A stretch of DNA of 64,000 bases from the NCBI GenBank assembly GCA_016584305.1, contig JACEEZ010020338.1:200001-264000 (forward strand), given 5' to 3'. The notes beneath the pieces were generated by a model. That model made no database searches, was not told the origin of the DNA, and saw nothing but the letters and a program-made list of their open reading frames with translations. A program made the translations under genes and the position numbers. This stretch comes from Chionoecetes opilio. Lineage: Eukaryota > Arthropoda > Malacostraca > Decapoda > Majidae. Below, one piece after another: positions 42,229-55,814 of this stretch (positions are counted from its first letter, which is position 1; each line of letters begins with the position of its first letter).

Positions 42229-42869
42229 TACGCCTTTTCCGGCGTACCCGGGCAGGGTGTGGGGGCGTATATTTACCTATTCTTGACAGGCGTGGCGGGG
42301 AAGGTCGGTGGGGGCGGCTGGGGCAGGAGGAGGTAGGTATGATAGGGAGGGAATGAGGGAGAGATGGAAGAGCAGGAAAGGAAGTATAGGGAGGGAGTGG
42401 GGAGAGGCAGGTAGGAGGAAGGGCGAAGTCTTTTTCTCCAGGTGTTCCACTGACGTCATTTTATACATACACACACACACATGGAGGAAGTGAATGTCCT
42501 TCGTACCCAGAGCAAGGTCGCAAGGATATGGAGGAGGAGAGGGAGGAGAATGATGATGGGGAAGGAACACAAAAGAAGAACAAGCAGCAACAGACCCTTG
42601 GTTCTTGAAAGGCTGTTTGTGATAACCTACACTATATAGCTATTCTAAAGTTAGAGACATATGACAGTAAAGGCAAAGGCTCCTTCCCACCCTCCAATCC
42701 TTCCAACATGGAAAAATTGCAAGTAAATTTTCTATAAGAGCAAGACAAACTATATAGAATCACTACTTATGCTACTACCTCATACACGTTGCAAGACACA
42801 GCAACAAATCCATAAAAGCCACATCTAATTGGTACATTTGGAAATGCTATTGTGATATGATCGTTCTGG

Positions 42870-43690
42870 ATTGGAGTCGAAGTAATTAATTATATTAATT
42901 AATTATCTAATCTGTTTTTTAAAGTGGTAACTGTCATACTGTCAAAGATATTGGAAGACAGAGTATTCCAGCCGTTTACGGCCCGATTGAAGGAGACGTG
43001 CTTGGCTTGTTTGATGAAAATCTTTTACTTTTTTCAAGCCGTGACTTGTATTTGATCGCTCCACTGTAAAATAATGTTCTGCACTGATATGAAAGCCTTT
43101 GAATATTTTGAACACTACTTTAAGATCACCTCACATTCTTCGTTTTGATAGACTGAATAAATTGAATGATCTAAGTCTTTCTTCGTAAGACATATTTCTC
43201 AAGTGATTAATTATCTCTGTAATTCTACCTCGTACTCTCTGTAACCTGTTTATGTCCTTCGTACAATATGGTGACCAAAAATGTGAGCAGTACTCAAGAT
43301 TGGGTTGTGTCAGCGAGTTATACAGTTTTAATATGTACATCTGATTTATTTTCGAAAGCACGTCCAATAAAAGCGATAATTTGTTTAGCGGTTTTGACTA
43401 CCTCCAAGCAATGCTGACTGGCCTTTCACTTGCTTGAAAACATGATTCAGAGATCCTTTTCCTTATTCACCGCAGAAAGCTGTTGGTCAGTCAACAAATA
43501 CTGCACGCAATCGTTACTGCTTACAAGCTGCAATACTTTACACTTATCTACATTAAATTTAATTTGCCATTCGTTGGCCCAACAAGCTAATTGAGTCTAG
43601 TCTCGAGTCTAGGTCTAACTGCAAAATTTATAAGTGTTGATACTCTACTGGTAGTTTCAGAGTCGTCGACAAATTTTCATATTTTGCAAA
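42870..43690 (-). pseudogene. CR1-like LINE, RT C-terminal fragment
   Basis: The minus-strand frame 43131-43367 contains LKLYNSLTQPNLEYCSHFWS, INRLQRVRGRITEII and NMSYEERLRSFNLFSL, the standard C-terminal pattern (RPxLEYxxxxWsP, then LExvQrr, then YeeRLrxLxLxSL) of CR1/Jockey LINEs. Upstream, degenerate frames reach a FAKYENL block near 43680 that replaces FADD. 5'-truncated, many stops. Related in plan to the LINE at 33235 but not a close copy. Confidence 0.8.
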
Positions 43691-43979
43691 AGAAGATGAG
43701 GAGGAAGAGAAGGAAGAAACTGGACGAGATGGATGATCATGCAAATGACTTGAAAACTGGTTAGATCTGGAAGACAAAAAAAAAAGAAGCAGTAGACAAA
43801 GGAAGAGGAGGTGATGAATGAGGATGACGCAGTAGTTATGGCAGTGTGGTGTAGCTTGTACAACCACGCTGAGAAAACACACACACACACACACATATAT
43901 CAACACCCCCCCCCACTGAGTCTTTCTTTGCCCTTTAACCTGCCATAACCATACCCCCATAACCAAAACCACAACCAAT

Positions 43980-44505
43980 CACTGTACTGGTTGTAATAAT
44001 CGTGCCGTCACCATGACCAACCACCACCGCCAACACCACCACAGTCATCACCATCACCACCACTTTCTTCACCATCCCCACCACCTTTCACACCACCACC
44101 GCCTACACCACCACCTCATCACCATCACACCACCTTCCACACAACCAGTCTTCACCATCACCACCACCTTTCACATCACCATCACCACCACTCTCACCAT
44201 CACCACCACTGTCATCACCATCACCACCACTGTCATCACCTTCACTACCACTGTCACCACCTTTCACACTACCACTGTCATCACCATCACCACCTTTCAC
44301 ACCACCAATGTCATCACCATGACCACCACCTTTCACACCACCACTGTCATCACCATCACCACCTTTCACACCACCACTGTCTCATTACCATCACTACTTT
44401 TCACACCACCAGTCATCACCATCGCCACCACTGTCATCACCATCACCACCACTTTCTTCCCCATCCCCACCACTGTTATCACCATCACCACCACAAGTAC
44501 CTACC
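43980..44505. repeat. ACC/ATC-rich minisatellite
   Basis: Repeats such as CACCACTGTCATCACCATCA and CACCTTTCACACCACC alternate with a roughly 36-48-bp higher-order period. Frames give Thr/His or Gly/Asp repeats. Confidence 0.9.
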
Positions 44506-46620
44506 TTTTTGCCTCAAGTTTTCGCACACAATAACACACACCTTCGTAGCGACGCCTCCATCACGCCCACAAACATAGTACGACTTTCATCAGGCGACCC
44601 TGGGACACCTCTGACTCGATCCGATCCGGGAAGGGATTCAAAGCCGGCATAAATCAGGTTCGTATGCAAAATCGATACATCTACATAGCGGGCCTCGGAC
44701 TCCTCTGTCCTCTAACTCTAACTGAACCGGAAAGGGGATCAGAAGTCATGGATCAGGTTCGGATGCAAGATCGAAACTGTTTTAAAATATGTTTCAAATT
44801 GCTAAGTGTTTATTTTTTCAGTGCTGCTATTTGAAATGAATGAAAGATATATGATTGTGATTGATTATGAGATTGAAAAGAGGCAGGTCGAAAGAGTGAG
44901 GGATGGAGGAGAGAGAATAGATGATAGAGGGAAGGAAGCAGAGAGGGAGGGAAGGAGGGTGAGAAGGAGGGAAGGAGGGAGGAAGCAGGTGGTGTAGACC
45001 GGATTGGGCATCACCTTATACGACACCTGGCCGTCGCTGCTTCCAGTATTTCTCTCGGCAAATCTTATTGGAGGCTGTGAGCTTTTCTTCGCTGGGTGGG
45101 GCACGACGATGCCCGCCCCGCCCACCACGCCGCGACCCCACGGAACATGACCAACGCCGTGCCACCGAGCGACCCCACCTCACTGCCGACATTAACGGGT
45201 GCCAGGAACTCCTAAAGAAACGAACACAACAGACTTAAATCCAACGCGCGCAATCACACCACCTTGGAGGGAGCGAGAACCCAATAACATCGCAGACAAG
45301 GGATTACGTTGAACTGTATTATGATGAAACAGACAAGCATGGCCTTCAGAATCTCAAGGTAACCCCTAAAATTACGTGCGTGTCAGAAGAAACTGAGGCT
45401 TGAGAAAAATTTCGTGGAGTAATGGCCACGTCTCGCCTACCTCGACGCCTGTTCAGCCCTGACACACACACACAGGACCTCACACCACCTCACTCACCAC
45501 TCGATACGACCCTCACAAACCACCGTCCACCACTGCTTCTACTGTCCTCCTACTTCACAAAGCCCGAGTGCCCGTGTTTTGCCGTTAGTCACAGCGTTCA
45601 TAATACCCGAGTGCGGCGTCCCCTACTGGTTTATGGCCTCAACGTGTCGCCTCTTAGCACACTTGTCTGGTTGGACGCTCTGTATGCCATCGATAGACAG
45701 CCTCACGCCGTTACCGTCCTCGTAACAACGCCGGCTGATTCTTAATTTTCCGTTATTGTTCCTAAACTATCGATGTGTCACAAGCACTCTACATCCGGTT
45801 CTCGTATTCATAGACACACACAAAAGAAGGATATAGAAGTAAATGACATATTCGAGAAGAAAAAAAACGGCAAGGAATTCAATTATTTTTTTTCTCCTCC
45901 GTACCTACTTTTACATTCTCACTCGCGACAAAAAAGAAACTGAAAAAAACTCTTATCTCATTCCACTTCTCCGCCCTTCTCCTCCTCTCCCTCCACCTCC
46001 CCTTCAGATGTGTGTGACCGTATACCCTTCTCTCCTAATGAGGCAGGTGAGGGTGGGTCCCTTACACCCTCCCCGCAGCCCTAATACAGTTAATTAAGAA
46101 CCTCTACAGAGACCAATTTCAGGCTACAAGGTATTATTAAAGCTATCTAATGTGTGGCTGCTCCGCGGGTGTTGGGGGCGATAAGAGGGGGTCTTCGAAA
46201 TGGGGAAAAAAAAGAGGCGAAGATTGTGGTTAAGGTGATGGTATTGGGTTGAGAGGCCGTGGGTGAGGAGTCTGAGGAGAGGGTCAAAGGGAACAGCAGG
46301 TTGGAGACATCATCAAAATCTTTTAGGGTTTTATGACGTGTGGGGAAGGTAAGTGGGTTGAGGTTTTGGACACGATAAATGATAACCATCTCACCATGTG
46401 TGAATATGATGCCACTTTGAGCCACCGCCACTATACACTGCCATCACTACGAGGACGACAATGACCACCATCACCACCATCGCTGCCACTGTGCACTATC
46501 GTCATCTCTACATACCACCAGCTTCAATACCATCATTATCTAGAGATGAGTAAGAAGTAGTACGTGAGAGTAGGAACATAACAGTGATTCCAGTCACCAT
46601 CCCTGTTCTTAGATCTCACT
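44506..46620. other. Mostly unassigned, GC-richer stretch
   Basis: Bases 44595-44690 and 44690-44775 look like two diverged tandem units (shared ATCAGGTTCG-ATGCAA-ATCGA). Open frames such as 45422-45745 are Pro/Leu/Thr-rich and lack splice or promoter support. No gene called. Confidence 0.4.
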
Positions 46621-46631
46621 GTTGGCGGTGG

Positions 46632-47695
<1,064 letters not shown>

Positions 47696-47701
47696 GGTGT
47701 T

Positions 47702-48407
47702 GCGCGAAATCTTCTCAGCGCCAAATCATGTAGACCCCTCCATTCATCTCTCTTATTTCACTGGTTTTACAGCTTAACTGCTGCCCTGATACATGTTACA
47801 GGTGACATTGAGTCACTAGCTTTCCATGAGAACACTTACAAGTAATAATAGTTACTCAAAAGCTTAAAATATCCACGTCAAAAAGTTAAACCTTATCAGG
47901 TATAATTATTATCCTTTGTCTGGATACCAGTGCATCTAACTACTCTCATAAAATGATGTGTCCCAGAGTACCCTGTACCATGTTTCAGGGCAGCAGTAAA
48001 GCTGTAAAACATGTAAACCAAAGAATATACGTAGGTAACTTATGAAAAGGTTAATCTTTTTCTCTTTGATTTGCATGTTTTACAGCTTTACTGGTGCCCT
48101 GAAACATGTTACAGGGTACTCTGAGACACTTATTATTTTATGAGAGTAGTTAGATGCACAGGTATCCAGACAAAGGATAATAATTATACCTGATAAGAAC
48201 CATACTCCTGTTCCCACAACCTGACTGATTCACATGCATTTTTTGACGTGAATATTCTAAGCTTTTGAGTAACTGTTATTATTTGTAAGTGTTCTCATGG
48301 GAAGCTAGTGACTCGATGTCACCTATATCATGTATCAGGGCAGCAGTTAAGCTGTAAAACCAGTGAAATAAAGAGAGATGAATGGAAAGGTCTACAGGAT
48401 TTCGCGC
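47702..48407. repeat. About 700-bp imperfect palindrome
   Basis: The left arm 47702-48025 and right arm 48059-48407 are inverse copies, separated by about 33 bases. Both outer ends read GCGCGAAATC inward. Matching blocks include TCACTGGTTTTACAGCTTAA, TGCCCTGAAACATG-type and TTATCCTTTGTCTGGATACC. Two indels distinguish the arms: about 18 bases extra in the left near 47713 and about 43 bases extra in the right near 48200. Inside each arm the block TTTACAGCTT-ACTG-TGCCCTGA occurs twice, so each arm itself carries a duplicated motif. No coding content. Confidence 0.9.
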
Positions 48408-48914
48408 GTTGACAACATTTCGCATAACACCGGAGGTGAGGTGAGAGGCAAGGCCTGCTATCTGCGCGGCATTGGCATCACTGCTGCCTCGATCGATCTC
48501 CTTATGCACGCTGGACGCGGCGGACCACTGAACAACGTCGTGAATATAACGTTAAGCACAGACTGTACCCGAAACTGAGGGAAATCCTACACACGAACAC
48601 ACTGATATGACACACAAACTAACATTAATCCTTAGCCACCAAAATAGCATACACGCATAGATAAGGACTTGTTGATCTTTTCTTCACTGATATATTCTAA
48701 TCCATTTTTATTACTTTTGAATTGTTATAGGATTATATACTTTTTGTGATATCTTTCTACGATTTTTTCTTTTTTTTCTATGTGTGTTTACGCTTGCAAT
48801 ATTTCTTTACGGAGTCTATATGGAAATAATGAGTACCTCAATTTCTCGCGAGCAAATGACATTCCTATCATCGTTGGTGTACATTACTGCAACGTTCATG
48901 ATGCAATACATCCT

Positions 48915-48980
48915 CCACTACTACTACTACTACTACTACTATACTACTACTTCTACTACTACTACTACTTCTATTAGAAC
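48915..48980. repeat. (ACT)n microsatellite
   Basis: ACT triplets with a few TTC interruptions. Confidence 0.9.
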
Positions 48981-49134
48981 AATTACTACTACTCCTGATA
49001 TTTCTGCTAATACTGTTTACACTACTATGTTCTTTTATTCCACTCTCTCTCCATAATTCTATCACCACCACAATCACAATTGTTCTTCATGAACAACAAG
49101 GAGATGACGAAGCCGAAGTACAAAAATAAATTGG

Positions 49135-49368
49135 AAAAGAGGAAAAAAAAAGAAAAAAAAAGAGGTGGAGGAGGAGGATGAAAAAGGAGAAGAAAAAGAA
49201 GACGAAAAAGAAGATGAAGAAAAAGAAAAGAAAAGAAGAAGATGGTGATGATGATGGAAAAGAAGAAGAAGAGGAACAATGGATTGTAATGATGATGAAA
49301 AATAATAATAATAAGAAGAGGAAGAAGAAGAAGCAGATGATTAAGACAAAGAAGAAGAAGTCAGAGAA
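49135..49368. repeat. (GAA)n/(AAAG)n purine tract
   Basis: About 230 bases of A and G with few interruptions. It encodes Lys/Glu runs by chance. Confidence 0.9.
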
Positions 49369-49379
49369 CAATAATAACG

Positions 49380-50230
49380 TGCAGTCCAAGGGGTGCACCA
49401 GGGCGTCACCACTCAGCACCCCGCGGCACGCCACCACCAGCCGCCCCGGAAGCCGTGACGGGTCTTTTTTATACCCCTGAGGCGATAACTTGTTTTTTCC
49501 CCGCCTCATCGGAGGTCAGGGGGGGAGGGAAGGGGAGGGCCACCTATTACACCTCGGGCACCCCCTCGAGGCGCCTTCGGGCTGTTAGGGACACCCGCGG
49601 CAAGGTGCAAAGCAAGGTCATCATCCACAGCGCAGCATCAAACTACCCTCCATAGGTCGTTTCGTCTATACAAAGAACGAACTTTAGCTTAAGAGTTTTG
49701 ATAATCAAGAAAAAAAAGTGATATGCCACAGTGCGATTATATAGCATATCAAACTTGAGGAAGGAAGCAAAACTTACGGCTCATTTAAATTTTGAAGCAC
49801 GCAGACTCCTTCACGACCTTTGACTTCGAGCAGGCTTATGCTTCTTTCATGGTGCATCGCCGGTGCAGCGTCAGAAGGCCTAAAGGCACCTCAGAAATAA
49901 AACAAAATTATGCGATCCATAAGAGAAGTGTCAGCATATTCATTTGAACATCATAGCGCTATCCGGCTATTGAAATTGGCGGTAATGCATTATATAACAC
50001 AATCCCATGAGTTGTACCTGGTGATTGTGTCCGTGTTAACTCACACTTGGCGGCGCTCCGTCAGTTTTCCAATGAAACCTTGTAGCGCCAAGACTTATGT
50101 CTGCTCCTTAAGCTTGAATATTTACTTATTTTACGCTTCCATATAAAGGCATGCGATATTTCTTGCAGCACTTTCACTTTTGGAAACATGAGAAGAAAGT
50201 GAAGCTGTGAAGGAGGCAAGCGAAGTGCTC
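49380..50230. other. Unassigned stretch with a GC-rich block
   Basis: Bases 49380-49640 are GC- and CpG-rich (GGCACCCCCTCGAGGCGCC-like) compared with their surroundings. No exon with two splice sites was identified. The rest is AT-rich. Confidence 0.4.
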
Positions 50231-50324
50231 TGATGAGATCCTTGTCTTTCTTTTTTTACAAAAGGTTCCTGAAAGTAGCCGAGTATATTTTATGGGCTTC
50301 AATGTCTGCCTGGTCGTCTGATTA

Positions 50325-50636
50325 TGTCTGTTTGATTCTGTCTGTCTTTGTTCATCTGCTTGTCTTTGTTTATATATGGTACCTGACTTTGTCTGTTTGT
50401 CTACCTGTTTTAATCTGTCTGTTTTATGTCTTTGACCGTCTGTCTACTTATCTGTCGGATTTTGTCCGTCTGTCTGTCTATCTGTCTGTCTGTCTGTCTG
50501 TTTGTCTCTGTCTGCCTGTCTGTCTGTCTGTTTGTATGTCTGCCTGTCTGTTTGTCTCTGTCTGTCTGTCTGACTGTCTGTGTCTGTTATACAGACCTGT
50601 CTGTCTGTCTGTCTGTCTGTGTCTCTCTCTCTCTCC
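50325..50636. repeat. (TCTG)n array
   Basis: Imperfect TCTG units with TCTA, TTTG and CCTG variants, ending in (TC)n. Frames in it are Cys/Leu/Ser or Asp/Arg/Gln repeats. Confidence 0.92.
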
Positions 50637-50976
50637 AAACACAACACACAACTTACATGTTAGGACTGATAATGTGGACTGCTATCTTATCAGTATTTCA
50701 TTAACGCGTATAATTATCTGTCATATATAGTGAAGAGAAACGTGTGGAATAGTGAGTGTGAGGGTTGAGCGTGATGTATGCTGGCCGATGCCTCAACAAC
50801 TCGGTGCCTTGCATGGAGTCCTGGATACCGGTGAACACCATTTTTTTTATTATTCATACCTGTCATTACTCAAATCAAGCCCAAGAGGTCAGACCACAAT
50901 ACCTAAACAGTGTTCCAGCCACGTCCATGATCGAGCTGGCTATAACTAGCCACTCAGTTATGAACGTTACGTTAGG

Positions 50977-51328
50977 GGAGGCGGTGGCAGAGTGGTTAGT
51001 GCATGCAAGTGGCGTGTTCGGTATGCCGATTTCGATCCCCGAGGGGGTGCCAAAATCTTTTGGCAATCGTCGAGTGGCCAAAGGACACCCACATGCTGCC
51101 CATTAACTCTACTTTCGACGGCGAGTACATCGGAAGACACAGGGGGGGGGGGGGGGAGAGGCAGCATTAGCCTCTAATCACTGGCACCACTATAAAAATC
51201 CTGCCTGCACCACACAAGGCAGGGGCCAACCATCATAGCCCTCAAGTGAACATCCAAGGCCTACCATCCGAGCCCTGGAATTCATACTGCCTACAGGTGC
51301 TATAGGCATAAATGTGAAGAAAAAAATA
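50977..51328 (+). mobile_element. Full-length tRNA-derived SINE
   Basis: The head contains an A-box TGGCAGAGTGGTTAGTGC (50985-51002) and a B-box-like GATTTCGATCCCC (51029-51041) about 44 bases apart, which matches a pol III tRNA promoter. The 280-base body matches the truncated copies at 3738-3980 and 23822-24085. The 3' end is GGCATAAATGTGAAG plus an A run. A 16-base G run at 51141-51156 is a local expansion of the family's GGGGGG block. The target duplication is not clear. Mobilisation would have required a LINE partner. Confidence 0.85.
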
Positions 51329-51555
51329 CGCCACCCTTTCAGCCACACCTGTTCGTCCATTCTTAACACACAGGTAGCAATGTGTCCATTCCACCACCAT
51401 AATTGCTCGCTTATCATAATACCGTCAACCCTTCTGATAGAGGACTGGAGAGTTTAATCTCCATTTCTCTGTGCACATGAAGGCGAGACCCAGTAATATG
51501 CCATCATTGATCCTGAGTCATGCCGAGAAACAGAGTCAACCTTCTGGAGACTCAC

Positions 51556-51918
51556 CCTTCGGAGTCTCCTGCGGGTGATGGTGACCTGCGCCGTGTCGTC
51601 GGGAGCAGCCGCAGGGTCGCACCTTGCTGCGCGCCTCAGTGGCCAGAACAGGCCCTTGGGCACACGTGAGGGGCTTCACCGGGGACGTCAACACTTTGGT
51701 CACGCTTCCAGTCCTCTTCGGCACTGGAGACCGGGCTGGTGAGGGTCTTCCTGATGATGTCTTGGAGGGTGTCGATGATCCCACGCTGAGCGAGGAGGGG
51801 CGACGTGCCTTACCGGTGGCTCCTGGTAGGGATGCCGCACGCTGGGGACTAGCCGGCGAAGAGGCTTGTTGGAACCCCATGACGGAGATGAAGCTGGTAG
51901 AGGTGGGACTCTTGCAGA
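51556..51918 (-). CDS. Internal exon of unidentified host gene (Ser/Pro-rich, most 5' seen)
   Basis: The minus strand shows an excellent acceptor, GACCTTTCCTTCCTAACAG, and a consensus donor, AAGG|GTGAGTCTCC. The exon of 363 bases uses two bases to end the previous codon, reads 120 codons and leaves one G. The peptide is disordered: SPTSTSFISVMGFQQASSP, then SLPGATGKARRPSSLSVG, PSPARSPVPKRTGSVTKV, SPVKPL. It has many SP/TP sites. The last 25 codons (GCSRRHGAGHHHPQETPK) are His/Arg-rich. An earlier possible donor is CAGCAAG|GTGCGA at about 51612. The phase joins exon 31753-31879 (codon G|AA, Glu). Such composition is common in microtubule- or chromatin-associated proteins, but I cannot assign a family. 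Confidence 0.65.
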
Positions 51919-52250
51919 CTGTTAGGAAGGAAAGGTCACGAGACTCAACGCACCGCGGGGCACCTCACCTTCACTCCGCCAAGTGCTCGCTAACACTACC
52001 TGTCCCGTGCGACCCTCGCCCGCCAGCCCACCTGCCCTGCGCTGTACCGCGCCACACGCCACGCCCATGCACACGCACTTGTTCATGCCCTGGCCAACAC
52101 CCCATAGCAGCCTTCCGCCACGCCCCCACACGCCGCCTGCACGGTGTTCCGCTGAGACAACTATGAAATATACGCCTGATAACCTTCCTTTTCCAGCCTC
52201 ACTTTGCCCGCCCACTCAGGGATCAGACCTACTTAGCTGCACACACATGC

Positions 52251-52475
<225 letters not shown>

Positions 52476-52479
52476 GTCG

Positions 52480-54205
52480 GTCATGTGTAAACAGAGGGCC
52501 ACATGATGTATAATGGAGGAGACGCGAGGCAGGGCAGTGGCGGATGAAGCCTCGCGAAGAGACGGCGAGGCGCGGCGACGGGGAATGAGGAGGAGGAGCG
52601 TAGGTGAGGTGAGGTGAGGTGGGATGACATGGAGATGACCAATATGGGAGGAGATGAAGAGATAAGAGGAGATAGAAGGAAGGACCGCGTTAGAGACCTG
52701 ACGAGAATGCATATAAGTACATAGGGAAAGAAGAGGAACGAAAAGGAAGAAAAACAAAACAAATAAACAAGAAATCAGAAACGTACAAGACAAACACTTA
52801 AGACAAGGAGGACGTGATGCAAGGGACAGCAGGTGTGATTTTTTTCTTCATACCTTTTATTGATGATTAAAAGATAAACTACGTACAGTAAACTTACATC
52901 GGCCTCTCTTTATGTGCAGACATGAACCTTGACGTGTATTACATTACATTACTCCTTCCTGTCTGTATCTTACTGAAAACAATAGAATTATAACACACAT
53001 CCATTCCAACTAAGAAATGTACGCCACATAAACGTTTCATAGTAATAGTATAACACGTTACTTTGGAGAAACATCTGAAAAGTATACTACTGGTGGTGGA
53101 TTTGTTTTGTTTTCTTGCGTTCAAATTTACACTAAGCAAGCATTGAGTGAAGTACAAAAAAGTTAATTGATGTAGGCACACGGAAGTGGGTCCACTGAGA
53201 CAATACTGCCGCGGGCATGGCTGGTGTCCTCTAAATATAACCACTGCTACTTGCCAGGGTAATTACTAATATATCGTAAAAAGTAGATGGCAGGAACACA
53301 CAGACACACATACACACACGCTATTACCTGTTATACTGGGCATTGTTATACGCTGAAATCAGTCACAATCTGTTCAATTGAATGCCTTAGGGCCTTGACG
53401 AATAACGGTAAATAGATGACCATGTATGGCAACAAAAACACATGCCTGAACTCTTCCTTGTAAGGTATATCAAATTGACGTTATTTCTAAGGAAACGAAA
53501 CCTGTGGGTATTGAAATGATTATTCATACTATTGAATAACAAAATACACTATTCTTAGTCTTGAACCTTATGTGCTACTTTTACTCATGATTTCTGGGTT
53601 ACTTAAAAAAAACCCAATCAAATCAAGTAAACCTTTTGGCCGAAGTTAGCAGTCACGTGTCATAAAGAAGTCTTGCTAAAAGGCCATGAACTGGATTATT
53701 GAACATACCTTTCCGCTAAATATTTTTAGACCAACAACGTTATCATTACAATTGGAGCATTCTCTGATATATCGCCATATGTTGTAGGAAAATTAAGAAA
53801 ATACTAGTTGTCTTGAAGGATGTAAAAAAGTGTCTGTTCGTGTATACCTACCTTTCATATCACTTTCCTATTATGCTGTAAATTAACTTTTTTTGATTGA
53901 CCAGTAAAAAGAAAAAAAACTTGAGCAACGTTGCACTATCGACTCAACACTTCAATATCTATGTTTTCATTATTCATTCATTATTTTATTCCTGAAGGTC
54001 ATGGTGTTCCGTTATTGCTGTGCGAATACTGTCGTCAGGACTGAACCTTGAGCCTTGTTCTGGTGCTCTTCATCACTGCACTTTCTACTCTTCTTGGTGA
54101 TCAGAGAACACAAGTTGAGACTATGTTTTTTGAGGAAAGCTGAATAGATGAGTAATATATATATGTTTGCTTGATATATAAGTTGATTGATTATATTATT
54201 TGTTG
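52480..54205. other. Unassigned intron-like stretch
   Basis: GA- and GAGGTGAGGT-rich up to 52640, then ordinary AT-rich sequence. No supported exon, RNA gene or transposon end. Confidence 0.45.
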
Positions 54206-54210
54206 GATGA

Positions 54211-55095
54211 TTTTTTTTTTTTTTTTTTTTACATCACAAAGGACTGGCCAAGGGCACAACAAAAATAAGTAACACAAAGCCCGCTTAGTTGCCAGTCCCT
54301 ATAAAGAAGACAGTAAGAGAGTAATTAAAAAGAGGGGTGTGCCAATTTAGTTCGGGAGGTGTCTTGTTACTCTTCTTTTGAAAAGATTTAAGTCGTAGGA
54401 AGGTGGAAAAATAGAAACAGGAAGAGAGTTCCAGAGTTTACCAGTGAAAGGGATGAAAGAGTAAAGATACTGATTAACTCTTGCATTAGGAAGATGGACA
54501 GAATAGGGATGAGAATGAGTAGAAAGTCTTGTGCAGCGAGGCCGCGGGAGGGGAGGAGGCATGCAGTTAGCAAGTTCAGAAGAGCAGTAAGCATGAAAAT
54601 AACGGTAGAAGATAACAAGGAAGCAGCATTGCGGCAGTGATTTAATTAAAGATTGAAGACAGTCAGTCAGAGGAGGGGAGTTGATGAGACGAAAAGCTTT
54701 CGACTCAACTCTGTTTAGGAGAGCTGTATGAGTGGATCCTCCCCATACCTGTGAGACATACTCCATACATGGGTGGATAAGGCCCCTGTAGAGAGCAAGC
54801 AACTGGGAGGGAGAAAAAAAGGGACGCAGACGCCACAGGACACCTAACTTCTTAGAAGCTGTTTTAGCAAGAGATGAGATGTGAGATTTCCAGTTCAGAT
54901 TTTTAGTAAAGGATAGTCCAAGAATGTTCATTGCAGAAGAAGGAGATAGTTGAGTGTCATCGAAGAAGAGGGAATAGTTGTCTGGTAGGTTTTGTCGAGT
55001 AGATAGGTGAAGAAATTGGGTTTTTGAGGCATTGAACAAAACAAGGTTTGCTTTGCCCCAATCAGAAATTATAGAAAGATCAGAAGTTAGGCAAA
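54211..55095 (-). pseudogene. 5'-truncated LINE, RT C-terminus and 3' UTR, best copy in the window
   Basis: The 3' end has a 20-base A tail (plus-strand T run 54211-54230). An intact frame of 230 codons (54347-55039) contains FNASKTQFLHLSTRQNLPDN, LGLSFTKNLNWKSHISSLAK, LGVLWRLRPFF, LYRGLIHPCMEYVSQVWGGS and KAFRLINSP, then VNQYLYSFIPFTGKLWNSLP and FKRRVTRHLPN. This is the post-palm part of a Jockey-like LINE RT (YLGxxxxxxLxWxxHI, RPxxEYxxxvW). It is open at the 5' side, which ends near 55095. Shorter copies lie at 8979-9230 and 10703-11060. Being uninterrupted, this copy is the youngest of the three. Confidence 0.85.
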
Positions 55096-55564
55096 CTTAG
55101 ATTAGAAGAGGAACTCTTAGATTAAGAATTATAAGTTAGATTGGGGTGTGCTAAGTGTACTATCGTGGTTGTAGCGGAATCCTAACTTCATTAGGATATT
55201 ATGAGCAATAGTTAAATGTTATGCAATTAATTAACTTCAATAATTGCACGTATCAAGGCTTATTTTGTTCCACAGCCATTAGCGCACTGTTGGTGAAGTG
55301 ATCGTTATAGAATCAAGATGCACCAACACGATAATATACATCGTGCTGGATAGGAATCATATCATAGGAATCGATAATAGGATCGATGATAGGAATCATC
55401 CTTTTCAATATATAAACATCCATTGTGCTAAGAGTCTGCTTCCGAGAGCACGTGATATCAGGAATGGCGGTAGCAATCTCTATGTAGGGAAGGGGGTGAT
55501 TGAAATGTTTTGCCTTTACATAGTACGCAAGCAAGCACCTAAATCTTTATAATAATATAAGCGA

Positions 55565-55569
55565 AAGTG

Positions 55570-55612
<43 letters not shown>

Positions 55613-55622
55613 GTGTGTGTGT
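55565..55622. repeat. (TCTG)n-(TG)n microsatellite
   Basis: Ten to eleven nearly perfect TCTG units, then TG. Confidence 0.95.
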
Positions 55623-55814
55623 GGTATAGGTTCCGCCCCCCGTGGCGCAAACACCTCATATGGCACATTTTTGGAATCAGGTTGACCAGGGGAAGGTCAT
55701 AAGCCCACTTATGAGATGATCCGATCACTTTTTTTTTCTTTTTTTTTTAGCAGCCTATTAGCGAGAATTGTGAAAACAAAAGTGGGTTGCGAGAATTGAG
55801 GAAGCCTTGATGTA

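Noticed and set aside
44013..44534. 173-codon Thr/His/Ile frame
   Set aside because: It is encoded by the ACC/ATC minisatellite.
51624..52166. Plus-strand 180-codon frame opposite exon 51556-51918
   Set aside because: It is the complement of the Ser/Pro-rich exon, continues into repeat-like sequence and has no splice or promoter signals.
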